A DNA stretch of 64,000 nt from Sphingobium sp. Cam5-1 (GTDB lineage Bacteria > Pseudomonadota > Alphaproteobacteria > Sphingomonadales > Sphingomonadaceae): positions 186,001 to 250,000 of the forward strand of contig NZ_CP065139.1 of assembly GCF_015693305.1 (NCBI RefSeq). Reading direction: 5' to 3'. Shown piece by piece: positions 52,929 through 61,542 of the stretch. Below the pieces are notes generated by a model that ran no database searches, had not been told where the DNA came from, and worked only from the letters and a program-made list of their open reading frames with translations. Both the position numbers and the translations under genes were made by a program. The stretch's first letter is position 1. Each line of letters begins with the position of its first letter.

Positions 52929-54265
52929 CAACTTACCTCGATCGCAATTGCGGGCCGCACCCAGTCACGCGGCACGAGGGCAGACTTGATCGCCATGACC
53001 TCTCGCACATACCGTTGCGCGCCACCACCGGCTGCGGGTCCCGCTGTGTAGAGCCCCTCGACTTCCCGTCCGATCCTTTCCGCTTCCGCAAGCGTGCGCG
53101 TGCGGCCGACGGCGCGGACGCGCACTTCCTTGGGCTCGAGAATCTCTGTCCCGCGGCCGGAGAGGATGGAATCGACGCCGATCAGCTCAAACCGCGTTTC
53201 GGTGGCATCGATCTTCCTGAGACGGAAGCGCTCTTCCAGAATTTGCAGCGCCAGGCGGCCGCGCGCAAGGGCATTCGGCCCAGCATAGGATATCTGCCCT
53301 TCCCCGATATAGCCGTCCAGATAACCAATAGAGGTCTTCAGCATATCTGGCCGCTGGGTCCCTCCCGCGCCGGTCACCGCCACGCGATCAGGACCTACAT
53401 CGTTCAGTTCTATATGCGAAAAGTCGGCCGTGACATCGGGCTGAAGATATTTCTTCGGATCATGCACCTCGTACAGAAGTTGTTCGGTACAGGTGTCTAC
53501 ACCGACGCGCCCGCCCGAGCCCGGCACCTTGGTGATCACGGCGTCGCCCTGTTCATTGACCTCGGCGATCGGAAAGCCCAGCCGCGCAAGATCGGCCACT
53601 TCCTTTTTGCCCGGATCGGCAAAATAGCCGCCGCTCACCTGACCGCCGCACTCCAGCAAATGGCCGATCGCCGTGCCGCGGCCGAGCTTTTCCCAGTCGT
53701 CCATGGCCCAGCCGAATTCGTAGATCATTGGCCCAAGGAATAGGGCGGGATCGGCAACCCGGCCAGTGATCACGATATCCGCGCCCTTGGCCAGCGCATC
53801 AACGATAGGACCAGCGCCTGTATAGGCATTTGCCGAGAAGATAGCGTCGCCGAGCGACGATGCCCGATCCCTACTATCCAGCAGCGTTGCATCGTGGCGG
53901 CGCAATTCTTCAAGCACGTCATCGCCGGTCACTGCCGCGATCTTCAGTCCGTAGAGCTGGCGGGAGCGCGCAATCTCCGCGACCCTTGCAGCAGCGGCCT
54001 TGGGATTAGCTGCACCCATGTTCGTGATTATCTTGATGCCGCGCCTGACGCACGTCTGCAGCACTGCCTCGAACCGCTGATCCAGCAGCGGGTCGAAGCC
54101 GCCTTCAGGGTCAAGCCGCCGCGCCTGCTGCGCCAGTGCAATGGTACGCTCGGCCAGACATTCGAAGACCAGATATTCAATGTCGCCTTTTTCGGCCAGT
54201 TCTACCGCCGGGTCGATGCGGTCTCCAGAGAAGCCGGCTCCAGCGCCGATGCGAACGATTTTCAT
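52928..54265 (-). CDS. AtuA-family protein (DUF1446), large part
   Basis: A 445-residue DUF1446 / AtuA-like protein. From ATG 54265 (GAGGTG upstream) it begins IVRIGAGAGFSGDRIDPAVELAE, and contains YLVFECLAERTIALAQ and ITNMGAANPKAAA, which are typical. AtuA is needed for growth on citronellol-type terpenes and may handle a CoA-linked hydroxyacyl intermediate. Here the neighbours are a retro-aldolase pair, crotonase and MaoC, so branched side-chain degradation is a sensible inference. No biochemical role can be assigned. Confidence 0.85.
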   Translation of the reverse strand: MKIVRIGAGAGFSGDRIDPAVELAEKGDIEYLVFECLAERTIALAQQARRLDPEGGFDPLLDQRFEAVLQTCVRRGIKIITNMGAANPKAAAARVAEIARSRQLYGLKIAAVTGDDVLEELRRHDATLLDSRDRASSLGDAIFSANAYTGAGPIVDALAKGADIVITGRVADPALFLGPMIYEFGWAMDDWEKLGRGTAIGHLLECGGQVSGGYFADPGKKEVADLARLGFPIAEVNEQGDAVITKVPGSGGRVGVDTCTEQLLYEVHDPKKYLQPDVTADFSHIELNDVGPDRVAVTGAGGTQRPDMLKTSIGYLDGYIGEGQISYAGPNALARGRLALQILEERFRLRKIDATETRFELIGVDSILSGRGTEILEPKEVRVRAVGRTRTLAEAERIGREVEGLYTAGPAAGGGAQRYVREVMAIKSALVPRDWVRPAIAIEVS

Positions 54266-54602
54266 GGAAGCACCTCTAAAACGCGGCAAGCGGAAAGTCC
54301 GCCTGGTCGGTTGTGCGGGATCGCTTCTCTACCAGTGGCGGTGCAGACAACGTCCAAGGCGGCACCGCCGTTAGCGGTAAATCTGCTATTGCCGAACGTT
54401 AAAGTGAAGACGACCATTTTCATATCCCTGATGGTCTAGCGCGCGCATCCGGCTTTGAAAACGTCCCTGTCATGGGGACAGATTAAGAACCTTCCAGTCT
54501 GCTATCCTGATGTCTTGACGCCGCGAAACGGTATCTGATGCGGAGGTCGCTACCGAATTCGCATGCAGATGATGAGAATAAAACCACAGGACAAGATAAG
54601 CG
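54266..54602. promoter_or_regulatory. Divergent promoter region AtuA-like / crotonase
   Basis: A 337-bp intergenic region. It contains an inverted repeat GTCCC / GGGAC with a 7-base spacer at 54463-54479. No coding sequence or clear -35/-10 pair was found; promoters for both directions must lie here. Confidence 0.45.
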
Positions 54603-55391
54603 ATGACCGACAATGGCGAGGTGCTGAGATCGCAGGAAAATGGCGTCCTGCGCTTGATCCTCAATCGCCCCGAGGCAGCCAATGCGCTAACGGACAGTAT
54701 GCGCCATACGCTGGTTTCAGCACTGGAATTGGCTACGGACGACCGTGACGTCCGTGCAGTCATCATAGCGGCCAACGGGAAGCACTTTTGTACAGGCGCC
54801 GATGTCGGCAATATTGCCGCGCAACCGCATGCGGGCCAAGCGATGCGGCGTGTAATGTGCGGCGCGCAGCAAGTCATCAAAGCGATCCAGGATTGCTCAA
54901 AGCCCGTAGTCGCCGCCGTCCAGGGAACCGCGGCAGGACTTGGCGCCCACATCGCCTTTGCCTCGGATCTAACCGTGGCAAGCGAAGACGCAAAGTTCAT
55001 AGAAGTTTTTGTGCGCCGGGGCATCACCGTTGACGCTGGGGGAGCATGGCTTTTGCCGCGATTGGTCGGCATGCAGAAAGCCAAGGAGATGATCTATCTT
55101 GGCGACAGCATCAGCGGAATCGATGCGGCCGCCCTCGGCCTCGTAAACCGGGTGGTGCCAGGCGACGAACTCGATGTCGCGGTCACCAAACTAGCCGAGC
55201 GGCTCGCTGCCGGGCCGACGCTCGCGATCGCCATGGCGAAGCGCCAGCTCAACGTCGCCTTCGAAAGCGACCGCGCAACTGCCTTACTGGCTGAAGCCAT
55301 GGCGCAGGACATCTGCACCCGTTCGGAAGATGCCGCTGAAGGCATCGCATCGTTCCGCGAGAAGCGCGCCCCTCAGTTCAAGGGCTATTGA
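54603..55391 (+). CDS. Crotonase, PaaG-like isomerase type
   Basis: A 262-residue crotonase. The two glutamates of true hydratases are absent: GLGAHIAFASD has His where Glu is usual, and the second site reads FVRRGI. Instead Asp144 in TVDAGGAWLLPRL occupies the site used by PaaG-type Delta3-Delta2 isomerases. So isomerisation of a double bond, not hydration, is the best call. AGGACAAG precedes the ATG. The MaoC hydratase follows 146 bp downstream on the same strand. Confidence 0.83.
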   Translation: MTDNGEVLRSQENGVLRLILNRPEAANALTDSMRHTLVSALELATDDRDVRAVIIAANGKHFCTGADVGNIAAQPHAGQAMRRVMCGAQQVIKAIQDCSKPVVAAVQGTAAGLGAHIAFASDLTVASEDAKFIEVFVRRGITVDAGGAWLLPRLVGMQKAKEMIYLGDSISGIDAAALGLVNRVVPGDELDVAVTKLAERLAAGPTLAIAMAKRQLNVAFESDRATALLAEAMAQDICTRSEDAAEGIASFREKRAPQFKGY

Positions 55392-55536
55392 CGACGAATA
55401 AGGCCGCGCATTCCAATTCTCTAGCGATCGAGCGCGAAGATTGTCGTCCTTTCCTGCTCCGGACGCGGTGAGGTTCTGACTGTCATGGTTGAACCGTTCG
55501 GGCTGCGCCTGACAGGATGGACTTAAGGGGATTATC

Positions 55537-55998
55537 ATGATTGGAGTTTTCGACAGTTTCGACAGCATTTGCGCCCTCATCGGAAAACCGCTGGGGCCAG
55601 GCGAATGGGTCGAGATTGATCAGGACCGCATTAACTCCTTTGCCGATGTGACCGGCGATCATCAGTGGATTCACGTAGACGAGGCCCGCGCCAAGCACGG
55701 CCCCTTCGGCACAACGATAGCGCATGGTTTGCTGACCTTGTCACTCCTCCCGGCACTGAACACGGGGGTGTTCCGCTTTGAGGGATTCAAAATGGGGGTC
55801 AATTACGGGTATGGGAAGGTTCGCTTTCCGTCGCCTGTTCCCGTCGGGTCGCGTATTAGGCTGTCGCCGAAAATATTGTCGTGCCAGATGATTCAGGGAA
55901 ATGTCGTTGAAACCATTCTCGAATGCACGGTGGAACGCGAAGGCTCCGAAAAACCTGCTTGCGTCGCTGAGATGATCTTTCGCCACTACCCGAAGTGA
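55537..55998 (+). CDS. MaoC-family (R)-enoyl-CoA hydratase
   Basis: A 153-residue hot-dog-fold protein with the hydratase motif DVTGDHQWIHVDEARA, holding the catalytic Asp and His, and GPFGTTIAHGLLTLSLLP. RBS AAGGGG. It would hydrate an enoyl-CoA in the same route as the crotonase upstream; single-domain MaoC enzymes can act as homodimers. It is the last plus-strand gene before a hairpin. Confidence 0.88.
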   Translation: MIGVFDSFDSICALIGKPLGPGEWVEIDQDRINSFADVTGDHQWIHVDEARAKHGPFGTTIAHGLLTLSLLPALNTGVFRFEGFKMGVNYGYGKVRFPSPVPVGSRIRLSPKILSCQMIQGNVVETILECTVEREGSEKPACVAEMIFRHYPK

Positions 55999-56003
55999 GC
56001 GGG

Positions 56004-56019
56004 GCCTTCCTGAGAAGGC
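56004..56019. terminator. Short hairpin between MaoC and LuxR genes
   Basis: GCCTTC-CTGA-GAAGGC lies in the 35-bp gap between the converging stops. It is a modest, 6-bp terminator candidate. Confidence 0.5.
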
Positions 56020-56033
56020 AGACGAAGCGGCGA

Positions 56034-56828
56034 TCAAGCCACCATGGGCAAGGCTTCGAGATATTTGCGGAAAAGTTCGTGACGGCTTCCGATACCCAGC
56101 CGTCGGTAGGTCCGCTTGCGGTAAGTGGATACGGTGTCCTCGCTGAGTCCGAGCTCAAGCGATATGCCCAACGCCGATACGCCGCGAATGATGCCGACCG
56201 CGACCTGCCGCTCACGCGCCGTCAAACCCCAGCCGCAAACCCTTAACGTTTGGTCGATGCTTTCTTGCGAGCCAAAATGAACGGCAAGGTCGGGCATCCG
56301 TCGGCACAGATATATCTGCTTGGTGCAAACCTTGATCAGAACCTGCGCGACCTCGGTTAACTGAGCGATCGCTAGATCATCAAATCTTCCGGATTCGAAA
56401 CGGCGGACAAGTGCCATAGCGTGGATTTCGTCAGAGCCACGGCTGCACCATATGACGCCGTGGCCCTCGGTATCCTGAAAGCGCAACTCGAACGGATCAG
56501 CTTCAGCGGGGAGTATTCCTGCGTCCTCTTCGGCGGCCGAAGCGCGCGCGCGATGCTGAGCCACCGAGCTGATGTCGTTATGTAAGATTCGAAGGTCGGA
56601 TGCATCGATACCGGCCGAAAAAAGCGGCTTCGCGTTAGCCGGAGTCAATTCAAACATCGCGACTCCGTCCGCGCCGATGATCTCTTTCAGCGAGGCGAGC
56701 AGACGCTCCGCGAAGTCCTCTTCGCCCAGGGCATCGATTATGCCCTGAATCGCATGCTGCCAAGGTGAAGGATCAAACCGAAACGATTTCAACAGGATGC
56801 TCCTTCCGATCTCAGGAAATGGCGACAT
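56034..56828 (-). CDS. LuxR-type HTH transcriptional regulator
   Basis: A 264-residue regulator. The C-terminal LuxR helix-turn-helix reads LTARERQVAVGIIRGVSALGISLELGLSEDTVSTYRKRTYRRLGI. The N-terminal 170 residues show no autoinducer or receiver motif. It lies at the end of the region-7 genes, facing the MaoC gene, and opposite to the lyase pseudogene across an AT-rich 240-bp promoter region. The target may be the crotonase-MaoC or AtuA operon, but nothing confirms it. Confidence 0.83.
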   Translation of the reverse strand: MSPFPEIGRSILLKSFRFDPSPWQHAIQGIIDALGEEDFAERLLASLKEIIGADGVAMFELTPANAKPLFSAGIDASDLRILHNDISSVAQHRARASAAEEDAGILPAEADPFELRFQDTEGHGVIWCSRGSDEIHAMALVRRFESGRFDDLAIAQLTEVAQVLIKVCTKQIYLCRRMPDLAVHFGSQESIDQTLRVCGWGLTARERQVAVGIIRGVSALGISLELGLSEDTVSTYRKRTYRRLGIGSRHELFRKYLEALPMVA

Positions 56829-57068
56829 ATCATATTATCTTTATCATAACTCGATTACGTTATAGAACGACTTTTATAATTGAGGCGCAGCGCACCTGCT
56901 CGACCGCCGCCTATCATCGGGGAAACAGTCCCGATGGAGATGGTTGCTGACGACCAGCTTCATTCCGGGTGGCGTAACAGTCACTCGACTGTTGCTCAGG
57001 CGGGCAAGCCAAGGCGCTTAACGAGATAACGAGGGAAACCGTTACGTTCCCAATTGGAGGGAAATCCT

Positions 57069-57104
57069 ATGTCGAATGAGACTATTTGCGGAACAGGCCA
57101 ATGA
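57069..57104 (+). other. 11-codon open frame coupled to the lyase pseudogene
   Basis: ATG at 57069 follows a good GGAGGG site and opens an 11-residue frame (MSNETICGTGQ) whose TGA overlaps the start of the lyase gene as ATGA. It could be a leader peptide for coupled translation or the scar of a deleted upstream gene. Confidence 0.35.
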
Positions 57105-57986
57105 GCCGCCCCTCGTTTCGCACGCGATTGGAGCAGCCGCAGCTTATTGCGGTTCCGGTGATTTTCGACGCAATGAGTGCCCGTGTGGCCTTTGAGGCGG
57201 GTTTCGACGTGCTAAGCATTGGCAGCCTTGCCGTGTCAGCGAGCAAATATGCCTTGCCCGACACCGGGTTCATGTCCCTCGACGATATGGCTGACTGCGT
57301 TCGCAATGTCCGTTACGCAGTCCCGGAATCGACGATCATCGCCGACGCTGAAGCTGGGTTCGGAAATGCCGTTCATGTCGTGCGTACCGTCCGGGTGCTA
57401 GAGGCAGCAGGCGCGAATGCCTTTCACATCGAAGACCAGTTGTTCGGCAAGCACGTAACGCATCAGCCCCGGATCGAGAGCGCTGAAGTTACCGCCGATA
57501 AGATCGCTGCTGCGGTTGGCGCGCGTTCAAGCAGCGAGTGTGTTGTGATTGGAAGAACCGACACGCAATGGGCGACGCCGCTCGACGATGACCAAGGCTA
57601 TGGGGTCGATGAAGTTATTCGTCGAAGCAATCTGTTTGTTGAGGCGGGCGCGGACATGATTTTGCTGCCCCTCACCCCGCTGGAGCAGATGGCCACGATA
57701 GTGGTCGAGATCAACGCACCTGTCATGACATAGGCCGCGCTGTTGCCCGATGGGACGACTTGGAGCGATGTGGAAAATACGGGGCTAAAGGTGCTGCTTT
57801 ATCACTATCGGCATAAACGCGGCCATTACTAACATGCGCCGCGTCCTCACTGATCTTGCAACTTCCCACTCGCTGGCCAGCGCTCGAAGCCATCTGATGC
57901 CGAGCATGGAGATCGACTCTTTTCTGGGCATTGATGAGCTGAGGGAAACCGCCGCCAGGTTCAGCGTGCTTCCCGGCCTGAAATAG
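57101..57986 (+). pseudogene. Isocitrate lyase/PEP mutase-family gene, disrupted
   Basis: The first 210 codons encode a typical member of the family: VIFDAMSARVAFEAGFDVLSIGS, the metal-site DAEAGFGNA and HIEDQLFGKH. At 57731-57733 an in-frame TAG interrupts it. The same frame then continues in family (LLPDGTTWSDVENTGLKVL) until a +1 shift near 57808-57811. The C-terminus (AAITNMRRVL..., MPSMEIDSFLGIDELRE) is then read to TAG 57984-57986. With both faults repaired the protein would be about 294 residues, the usual length. So the gene is recently inactivated, or one of the two faults is a sequencing error. Confidence 0.82.
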
Positions 57987-58014
57987 GACGCTGCATATTC
58001 TGACAGCGTCCTAT
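57983..58014. terminator. Bidirectional terminator after rhaI
   Basis: The perfect 11-bp inverted repeat ATAGGACGCTG / CAGCGTCCTAT has a 10-base loop. It overlaps the last stop of the lyase pseudogene and is 12 bp after the stop of rhaI on the other strand. Confidence 0.7.
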
Positions 58015-58025
58015 CACATTTAAGA

Positions 58026-59318
58026 TCAGACAATCCCTGCGCCCAAGCCGACGGGCTTGCGCTCCTGCGCCTTGCGCTCGCGCCATAGGCTGGCGCGGTA
58101 GGTTGCGAGCACATCAATCGCGCCGCCAGCTTCCAGCCGGGCCTTGGCGATGATCGGTGCCACGTCGACATTGTAAGCACGGCGCAGCGCCTGGAACGCC
58201 ATCATCGTGTCATTGCCTTCCTGCGCGGCGTGGAGCGCGTCGCGATCGACCAGCAACGCCTTGGCGTAGCAAGCCGTGATCGTCTCGGCAGACGACAGCA
58301 TGGATTCGATCGGGTCGGTCACATTGTGCGACTGGTCGATCATGTAGCTGGGGTTGAACCCGTCGCGCGGGTGCAGTTCCGCCTCGACCAGTTCGTTGAA
58401 GACCAGATACAGCTGGTGCGGGTTGATCGAACCGCTGTCCAGGTCGTCGTCGCCATATTTGCTGTCGTTGAAGTGGAAACCGCCGAGCTTCCCGAAGCGA
58501 TGCAGGCGCGCCACGATCTGCTCGATATTGACGTTGGGCGCATGGTGGCCAAGGTCAACAAGGCACTTGGCCTTTGGACCCAGTTCCTGCGCGGCCAGGA
58601 TCGACGAACCCCAATCCGAAATGACAGTCGAATAAAAGGCCGGCTCGAACATCTTATGTTCCAGCAGCATCCGCCAATCGCCGGGCAGTGCCGCATAGAC
58701 CTGTGCCGCCGCTTCCAGATAGCGGTCCAGGCTGCGGGCGAAGTCCTGCTGGCCCGGGAAGTTGGTGCCGTCGCCAACCCAGACGGTCAGGTCGGTCGAA
58801 CCCAGCTGGCGGCCGATCTCAATGCACTCGATATTATGCTCGACGGCCTGCTGACGCGTCGCTTCCACGGTCGAGGACAGTGATCCCGTGGCGTAGGTCT
58901 GCGCCTGTCCAACCTGATCCTGGAAGGTGTTGGAATTGACGGCATCAAAACCCAAACCAAGGCTCTGAGCTTCTTCGCGCAGACCCTTATAATCGCTCAC
59001 CTTGTCCCAAGGGAAATGTGGCGAGACACGCGGCGTGACACGGCTCAGCTGGTTGATGACGGCGCAATCTTCCAGCTTCTCATGGATGTTGGTTGGCTCG
59101 CCCGCGATCGGAAACTTGGCGAAGCGGGTGCCGCCCCGTCCCGCGCCCCAGCTGGGCACCGCGACGGAAAAGCCCGCCACGCGGTCCTTGATCGCTTCGA
59201 TGTCGATGCCGGTGCGCGACAGCTTACGGCCGAGCGCGGCATAATCTTCTTCCAGTGCTTGCGTGTCGCGAGCATTGGCTTCCGCGATCAGTTCGGCGGA
59301 AATGGGCAGATTGGTCAT
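58026..59318 (-). CDS. rhaI: L-rhamnose isomerase (RhaI type)
   Basis: A 430-residue isomerase, the same length as the Pseudomonas stutzeri-type L-rhamnose isomerase, with matching segments: SVAVPSWGAGRGGTRFAKFP, the metal-site EHKMFEPAFYST, LVDLGHHAPN and GGFHFNDSKYGDDDLDSG. It converts L-rhamnose to L-rhamnulose. RBS AGAGG. It is 23 bp downstream of the fused aldolase gene in a two-gene minus-strand operon. Confidence 0.93.
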   Translation of the reverse strand: MTNLPISAELIAEANARDTQALEEDYAALGRKLSRTGIDIEAIKDRVAGFSVAVPSWGAGRGGTRFAKFPIAGEPTNIHEKLEDCAVINQLSRVTPRVSPHFPWDKVSDYKGLREEAQSLGLGFDAVNSNTFQDQVGQAQTYATGSLSSTVEATRQQAVEHNIECIEIGRQLGSTDLTVWVGDGTNFPGQQDFARSLDRYLEAAAQVYAALPGDWRMLLEHKMFEPAFYSTVISDWGSSILAAQELGPKAKCLVDLGHHAPNVNIEQIVARLHRFGKLGGFHFNDSKYGDDDLDSGSINPHQLYLVFNELVEAELHPRDGFNPSYMIDQSHNVTDPIESMLSSAETITACYAKALLVDRDALHAAQEGNDTMMAFQALRRAYNVDVAPIIAKARLEAGGAIDVLATYRASLWRERKAQERKPVGLGAGIV

Positions 59319-59341
59319 GGTGATAGCCTCTCCGTTGCCGA

Positions 59342-61453
59342 TCAGCGCGTGAACGCCTGGGCGTTGCCCGCATCGACATTGATCATGTTGCCGGTCGACT
59401 TGGCCGACATGTCGCCAGCGAGGAAGTAGACCGCTTCGGCGATGTCGGACGGCAGCACGTCGCGCTTCAGCATCGAACGCTGGCGGTAATGCTCTTCCAG
59501 CTCCTTGCCTGAGTCAATGCCGTGCGCACCGGCGCGTTCCTTGCGCCAGTCGCCGTCCCAGATTTTGCTGCCCTTGATGACAGCGTCCGGGTTCACCGTG
59601 TTGACGCGGATGCCGAAGGGCGCGCCCTCCAGCGCCAGACAGCGGGCCAGATGGTTGGCGGCAGCCTTGGCCGAGGCATAGGCCGACGCGTTGGTCGCGG
59701 CGGCGACGCCATTCTTCGAACCGATGAACACGATCGACGCGCCCCCCTGCTCCTTCATCCGCTTCATCAGCGGGAAGGCGGCACGGGCGGTGAGGAAATA
59801 GCCCTCAGCCAGCACGTCGTAATTTTTGCGCCACAGGGCGACAGTCGTTTCCTCGATCGGTGCCGACGACGCGATACCCGCATTGGCGACCAGAATGTCG
59901 AGACCGCCGAACTCACGGGCGCAATCGTCGAACGCGGCCTGGACCTGCGCTTCATCGGTGACATCGCACACGGCGGCGCGGATCACATCCTTGCCAAACT
60001 GCTTGGCGAAACCAGCGCGCACTTCCTCGATCGCGTCGGCGGCACGGTCGGCCAGCATGACGCAAGCGCCGTCCGCCAGCAGACGCGCGGCGGTCGCGGC
60101 ACCGATGCCGCCCGCTCCACCGGTCACCAGGGCGATCTTGCCGACCAGCGGCTTGGGCTTGGGCATGCGCTGGAGCTTTGCTTCTTCCAGCAGCCAATAT
60201 TCGATGTCGAACGCTTCCTGCTCGTCGAGCGCGATATATTCGCCGATCGCTTCGGCGCCGCGCATGACGTTGATCGCGTTGCCGTAGAACTCACCAGCCA
60301 GACGCGCGGTGGTCTTGTCACCGGCGAAGGTGATGCGGCCGACGCCCGGCACCAGCACGACGATGGGGTTGGCATCGCGCATCGCGGGCGAGCTGGACCG
60401 CTTGCACCGCTCATAATAGGCCGCATACATGTCGCGATAGGCCGCGATCTGATCGGCCAGATAGGCGTCGTCCTGCAACTTCGCGGGATCGAGCGGCAGC
60501 GGCGCGATCTTGGTGCGCAGGAAATGGTCGGGGCATGACGTGCCCAGCGCAGCGAGGCGCAGGAATTCTGCCGAACCCACAAATTCCAGCGCTTCGGCGT
60601 CGTCCGAATAATGGCCGACCTTGGTGCGCGCGCCGGTCATCAGGCCGCGCAGGCGGGGCATCAGGTCGGCAGCGATCGCCGCACGATCGGCATTGGGAGC
60701 CACGATCTGACCACCAAAGGCAGGCTTTTGCGCCAGCTTGGCGTTCAGATAATTGGCTGCGTCCGCGATCAGCTCGACCGTATGTTCGTAGCAGGACTTG
60801 GCGCTGTCGGCCCAGCAGATGATGCCGTGACCCGCGAGCATTACGCCTTCGACGCCCGGATTAGCCTTTACATAGTCGCGCAGCTGCACGCCCAGCGTGT
60901 AGCCGGGGCGCTTCCACGGCAGCCAGCCGATCTTGCCGCCCCAGATTTCCTTGGTCGCGGCTTCGCCACCGGAAGAAGCGGCAAGCGCGATGATGGCGTC
61001 GGGGTGGACGTGATCGACATGTGCAAAAGGAAGTAGCGAATGGAGCGGGGTGTCGATCGAGGCGGCGCGGGGGTTCAGGTTGAACGTGCAGTAAGGCAGG
61101 TAGCCGACCATCTTGTCGTCGTCGTCCGGGCCTCCATAATGCTTCTCAAGGCCTAGCAGCTTTTCCTGATAGAGCGTTGAAAAGCCATCCAGCTTCATCG
61201 AGCCGATGTCACCGCCAGAACCCTTGACCCACAGCACCTCGGTCTGCGCGCCGGTCAGAGGATCGGTCTCCACGATCTTGGCGGAGGTGTTGCCGCCGCC
61301 GAAATTGGTCACCGTCAGGTCCGAACCGAGCAGGTTCGACCGATAAAGGAGCAATTCGGCAGGGCTGAGAGTCGCGGCGACGCCGTCATCCCAGCGGCTG
61401 GAGGGGACGGCAAAGGGGATGGCCGCCGACGAGACTGGATTTTGCATGTTCAT
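59342..61453 (-). CDS. rhaEW: Bifunctional rhamnulose-1-phosphate aldolase / lactaldehyde dehydrogenase
   Basis: A 703-residue fusion. The N-terminal part (to about 415) is a class II aldolase: GGGNTSAKI and the zinc-binding FAHVDHVHPDAI. The C-terminal part (from about 430) is an SDR: LVTGGAGGIG, NAGIASS, GSKNG and YASAK. It would split L-rhamnulose 1-phosphate into DHAP and L-lactaldehyde and oxidise the latter to L-lactate. ATG 61453 follows AGGAG; a TTG at 61489 was rejected. It is divergent from the kinase gene. Confidence 0.93.
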   Translation of the reverse strand: MNMQNPVSSAAIPFAVPSSRWDDGVAATLSPAELLLYRSNLLGSDLTVTNFGGGNTSAKIVETDPLTGAQTEVLWVKGSGGDIGSMKLDGFSTLYQEKLLGLEKHYGGPDDDDKMVGYLPYCTFNLNPRAASIDTPLHSLLPFAHVDHVHPDAIIALAASSGGEAATKEIWGGKIGWLPWKRPGYTLGVQLRDYVKANPGVEGVMLAGHGIICWADSAKSCYEHTVELIADAANYLNAKLAQKPAFGGQIVAPNADRAAIAADLMPRLRGLMTGARTKVGHYSDDAEALEFVGSAEFLRLAALGTSCPDHFLRTKIAPLPLDPAKLQDDAYLADQIAAYRDMYAAYYERCKRSSSPAMRDANPIVVLVPGVGRITFAGDKTTARLAGEFYGNAINVMRGAEAIGEYIALDEQEAFDIEYWLLEEAKLQRMPKPKPLVGKIALVTGGAGGIGAATAARLLADGACVMLADRAADAIEEVRAGFAKQFGKDVIRAAVCDVTDEAQVQAAFDDCAREFGGLDILVANAGIASSAPIEETTVALWRKNYDVLAEGYFLTARAAFPLMKRMKEQGGASIVFIGSKNGVAAATNASAYASAKAAANHLARCLALEGAPFGIRVNTVNPDAVIKGSKIWDGDWRKERAGAHGIDSGKELEEHYRQRSMLKRDVLPSDIAEAVYFLAGDMSAKSTGNMINVDAGNAQAFTR

Positions 61454-61542
61454 GGCGCTCCTATTATCATTTGCGCTTTCCTCGATCAATCCTTTGCGTT
61501 ACTAATCGATCATATTCGATCAAACAATATGAGAAAAGTTTC
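61454..61542. promoter_or_regulatory. Divergent promoter of the rhamnose genes
   Basis: This 89-bp region between rhaEW and the kinase gene holds three CGATCA repeats (61483, 61507, 61517) and the inverted repeat ATCGA-TCATAT-TCGAT at 61505-61520. They are candidate sites for a rhamnose regulator, which is not encoded in the window. Confidence 0.45.
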
